Positions 63,784 through 64,000 of a DNA stretch of 64,000 bases are shown piece after piece; position 1 is the stretch's first letter; each line of letters begins with the position of its first letter. Under the pieces are notes generated by a model that ran no database searches, was not told the DNA's origin, and saw only the letters and a list, made by a program, of their open reading frames with translations. The stretch lies in the NCBI GenBank assembly GCA_002286855.1, contig NRSV01000006.1, forward strand, positions 248,001 to 312,000, given 5' to 3'. This stretch comes from Bipolaris cookei. Taxonomy: Eukaryota > Ascomycota > Dothideomycetes > Pleosporales > Pleosporaceae. Made by a program: the position numbers and the translations under genes.

Positions 63784-64000
63784 AGTGAGTAATCACGTGA
63801 CTATACATGGTTCTTCTGGGCTTACACACACTATAACCAAAATGCAATCAATTGACGCTGCGCTTACTGCTATTGACGCCTTAAAGCCCGGGGAAAAGCT
63901 TGTGTACGCCAGAATCACGAGAAAATATGATATTAATCCAGGAACGCTGAGCCGCCGCCACCGAGGCATTTCCACCTCTAGACAAGCAGCTGCACAGAAC
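63784..64000 (+). mobile_element. 5' end of another DNA transposon, cut by the window edge
   Basis: Inferred from the transposase start at 63842. The sequence CAGTGAGTAATCACGTGACT (63783-63802) just upstream could be the terminal inverted repeat, with a nearby TTA as target site, but the other end is outside the window, so the boundary is a guess. Confidence 0.4.
63842..64000 (+). CDS. partial DDE transposase (pogo/CENP-B type), N-terminus
   Basis: ATG 63842 opens a frame that is still open at the window end, 53 codons: MQSIDAALTAIDALKPGEKL followed by VYARITRKYDINPGTLSRRH. This is the Psq-type helix-turn-helix that begins many fungal pogo-like transposases (ALTAID..KPGEK, then AxxYGVxxxTLxRR). 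It differs from the Fot1-like family elsewhere in the window, which begins MSQQ. Whether the whole gene is intact cannot be judged. Confidence 0.7.
   Translation, partial: MQSIDAALTAIDALKPGEKLVYARITRKYDINPGTLSRRHRGISTSRQAAAQN

Overview
This window is nuclear DNA of a filamentous ascomycete. Genes are split by short GT-AG introns (about 42-69 bp, one inferred at 152 bp), often with a CTGAC/CTAAC-like branch site. Two HET-domain (heterokaryon incompatibility) genes, an FG nucleoporin, an Stb6-like protein, the GID E3 subunit Rmd5 and degenerate Fot1/pogo and Tad-type LINE elements all fit Pezizomycotina. The overall look suggests Dothideomycetes/Pleosporales; that placement is inference, since no rDNA or marker gene is present.

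Layout. 0.7-8.2 kb: F-box protein, peroxisomal SCP2-type protein, HET protein, polyol-dehydrogenase-like MDR enzyme and a doubtful zinc-ribbon ORF. 8.9-9.9 kb: an internally deleted Fot1-like transposon. 11.2-13.9 kb: HPP membrane protein and a secreted galactose-oxidase-like (AA5) copper radical oxidase. 15.1-20.7 kb: a transposon island with a dead LINE holding a solo LTR, a near-complete Fot1-like element, and 26 bp further a dead Tc1/mariner element that itself carries a 160-bp MITE-like insert. 20.9-31.3 kb: a dense block with a glycosyltransferase carrying ubiquitin-interacting motifs, an Stb6-like protein divergent from Rmd5, and a SPRY protein. 31.8-40.3 kb: second HET gene, CaiB/BaiF CoA-transferase, GNAT acetyltransferase and metallo-beta-lactamase-fold protein. 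41.1-45.5 kb: Nup2/Nup61-type nucleoporin with RanBD. 48.4-52.4 kb: disordered protein of unknown function and mitochondrial D-lactate dehydrogenase. 52.7-54.5 kb: third Fot1-like element. 54.5-59.2 kb: gene-poor decayed DNA. 59.2-61.4 kb: secreted tandem-repeat Pro/Ser-rich protein. The last 160 bases open the 5' end of another DDE transposase, cut by the window edge.

The genes do not form an operon or an obvious biosynthetic cluster: there is no PKS, NRPS or terpene synthase. Most are housekeeping or accessory genes in an ordinary fungal arrangement (convergent, divergent and tandem pairs). The more unusual material is the glycosyltransferase architecture, the repeat protein, and the nested or adjacent transposons, one ending only about 205 bp before a host start codon. 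Exon structures are predictions from splice signals and frame, not from transcripts.
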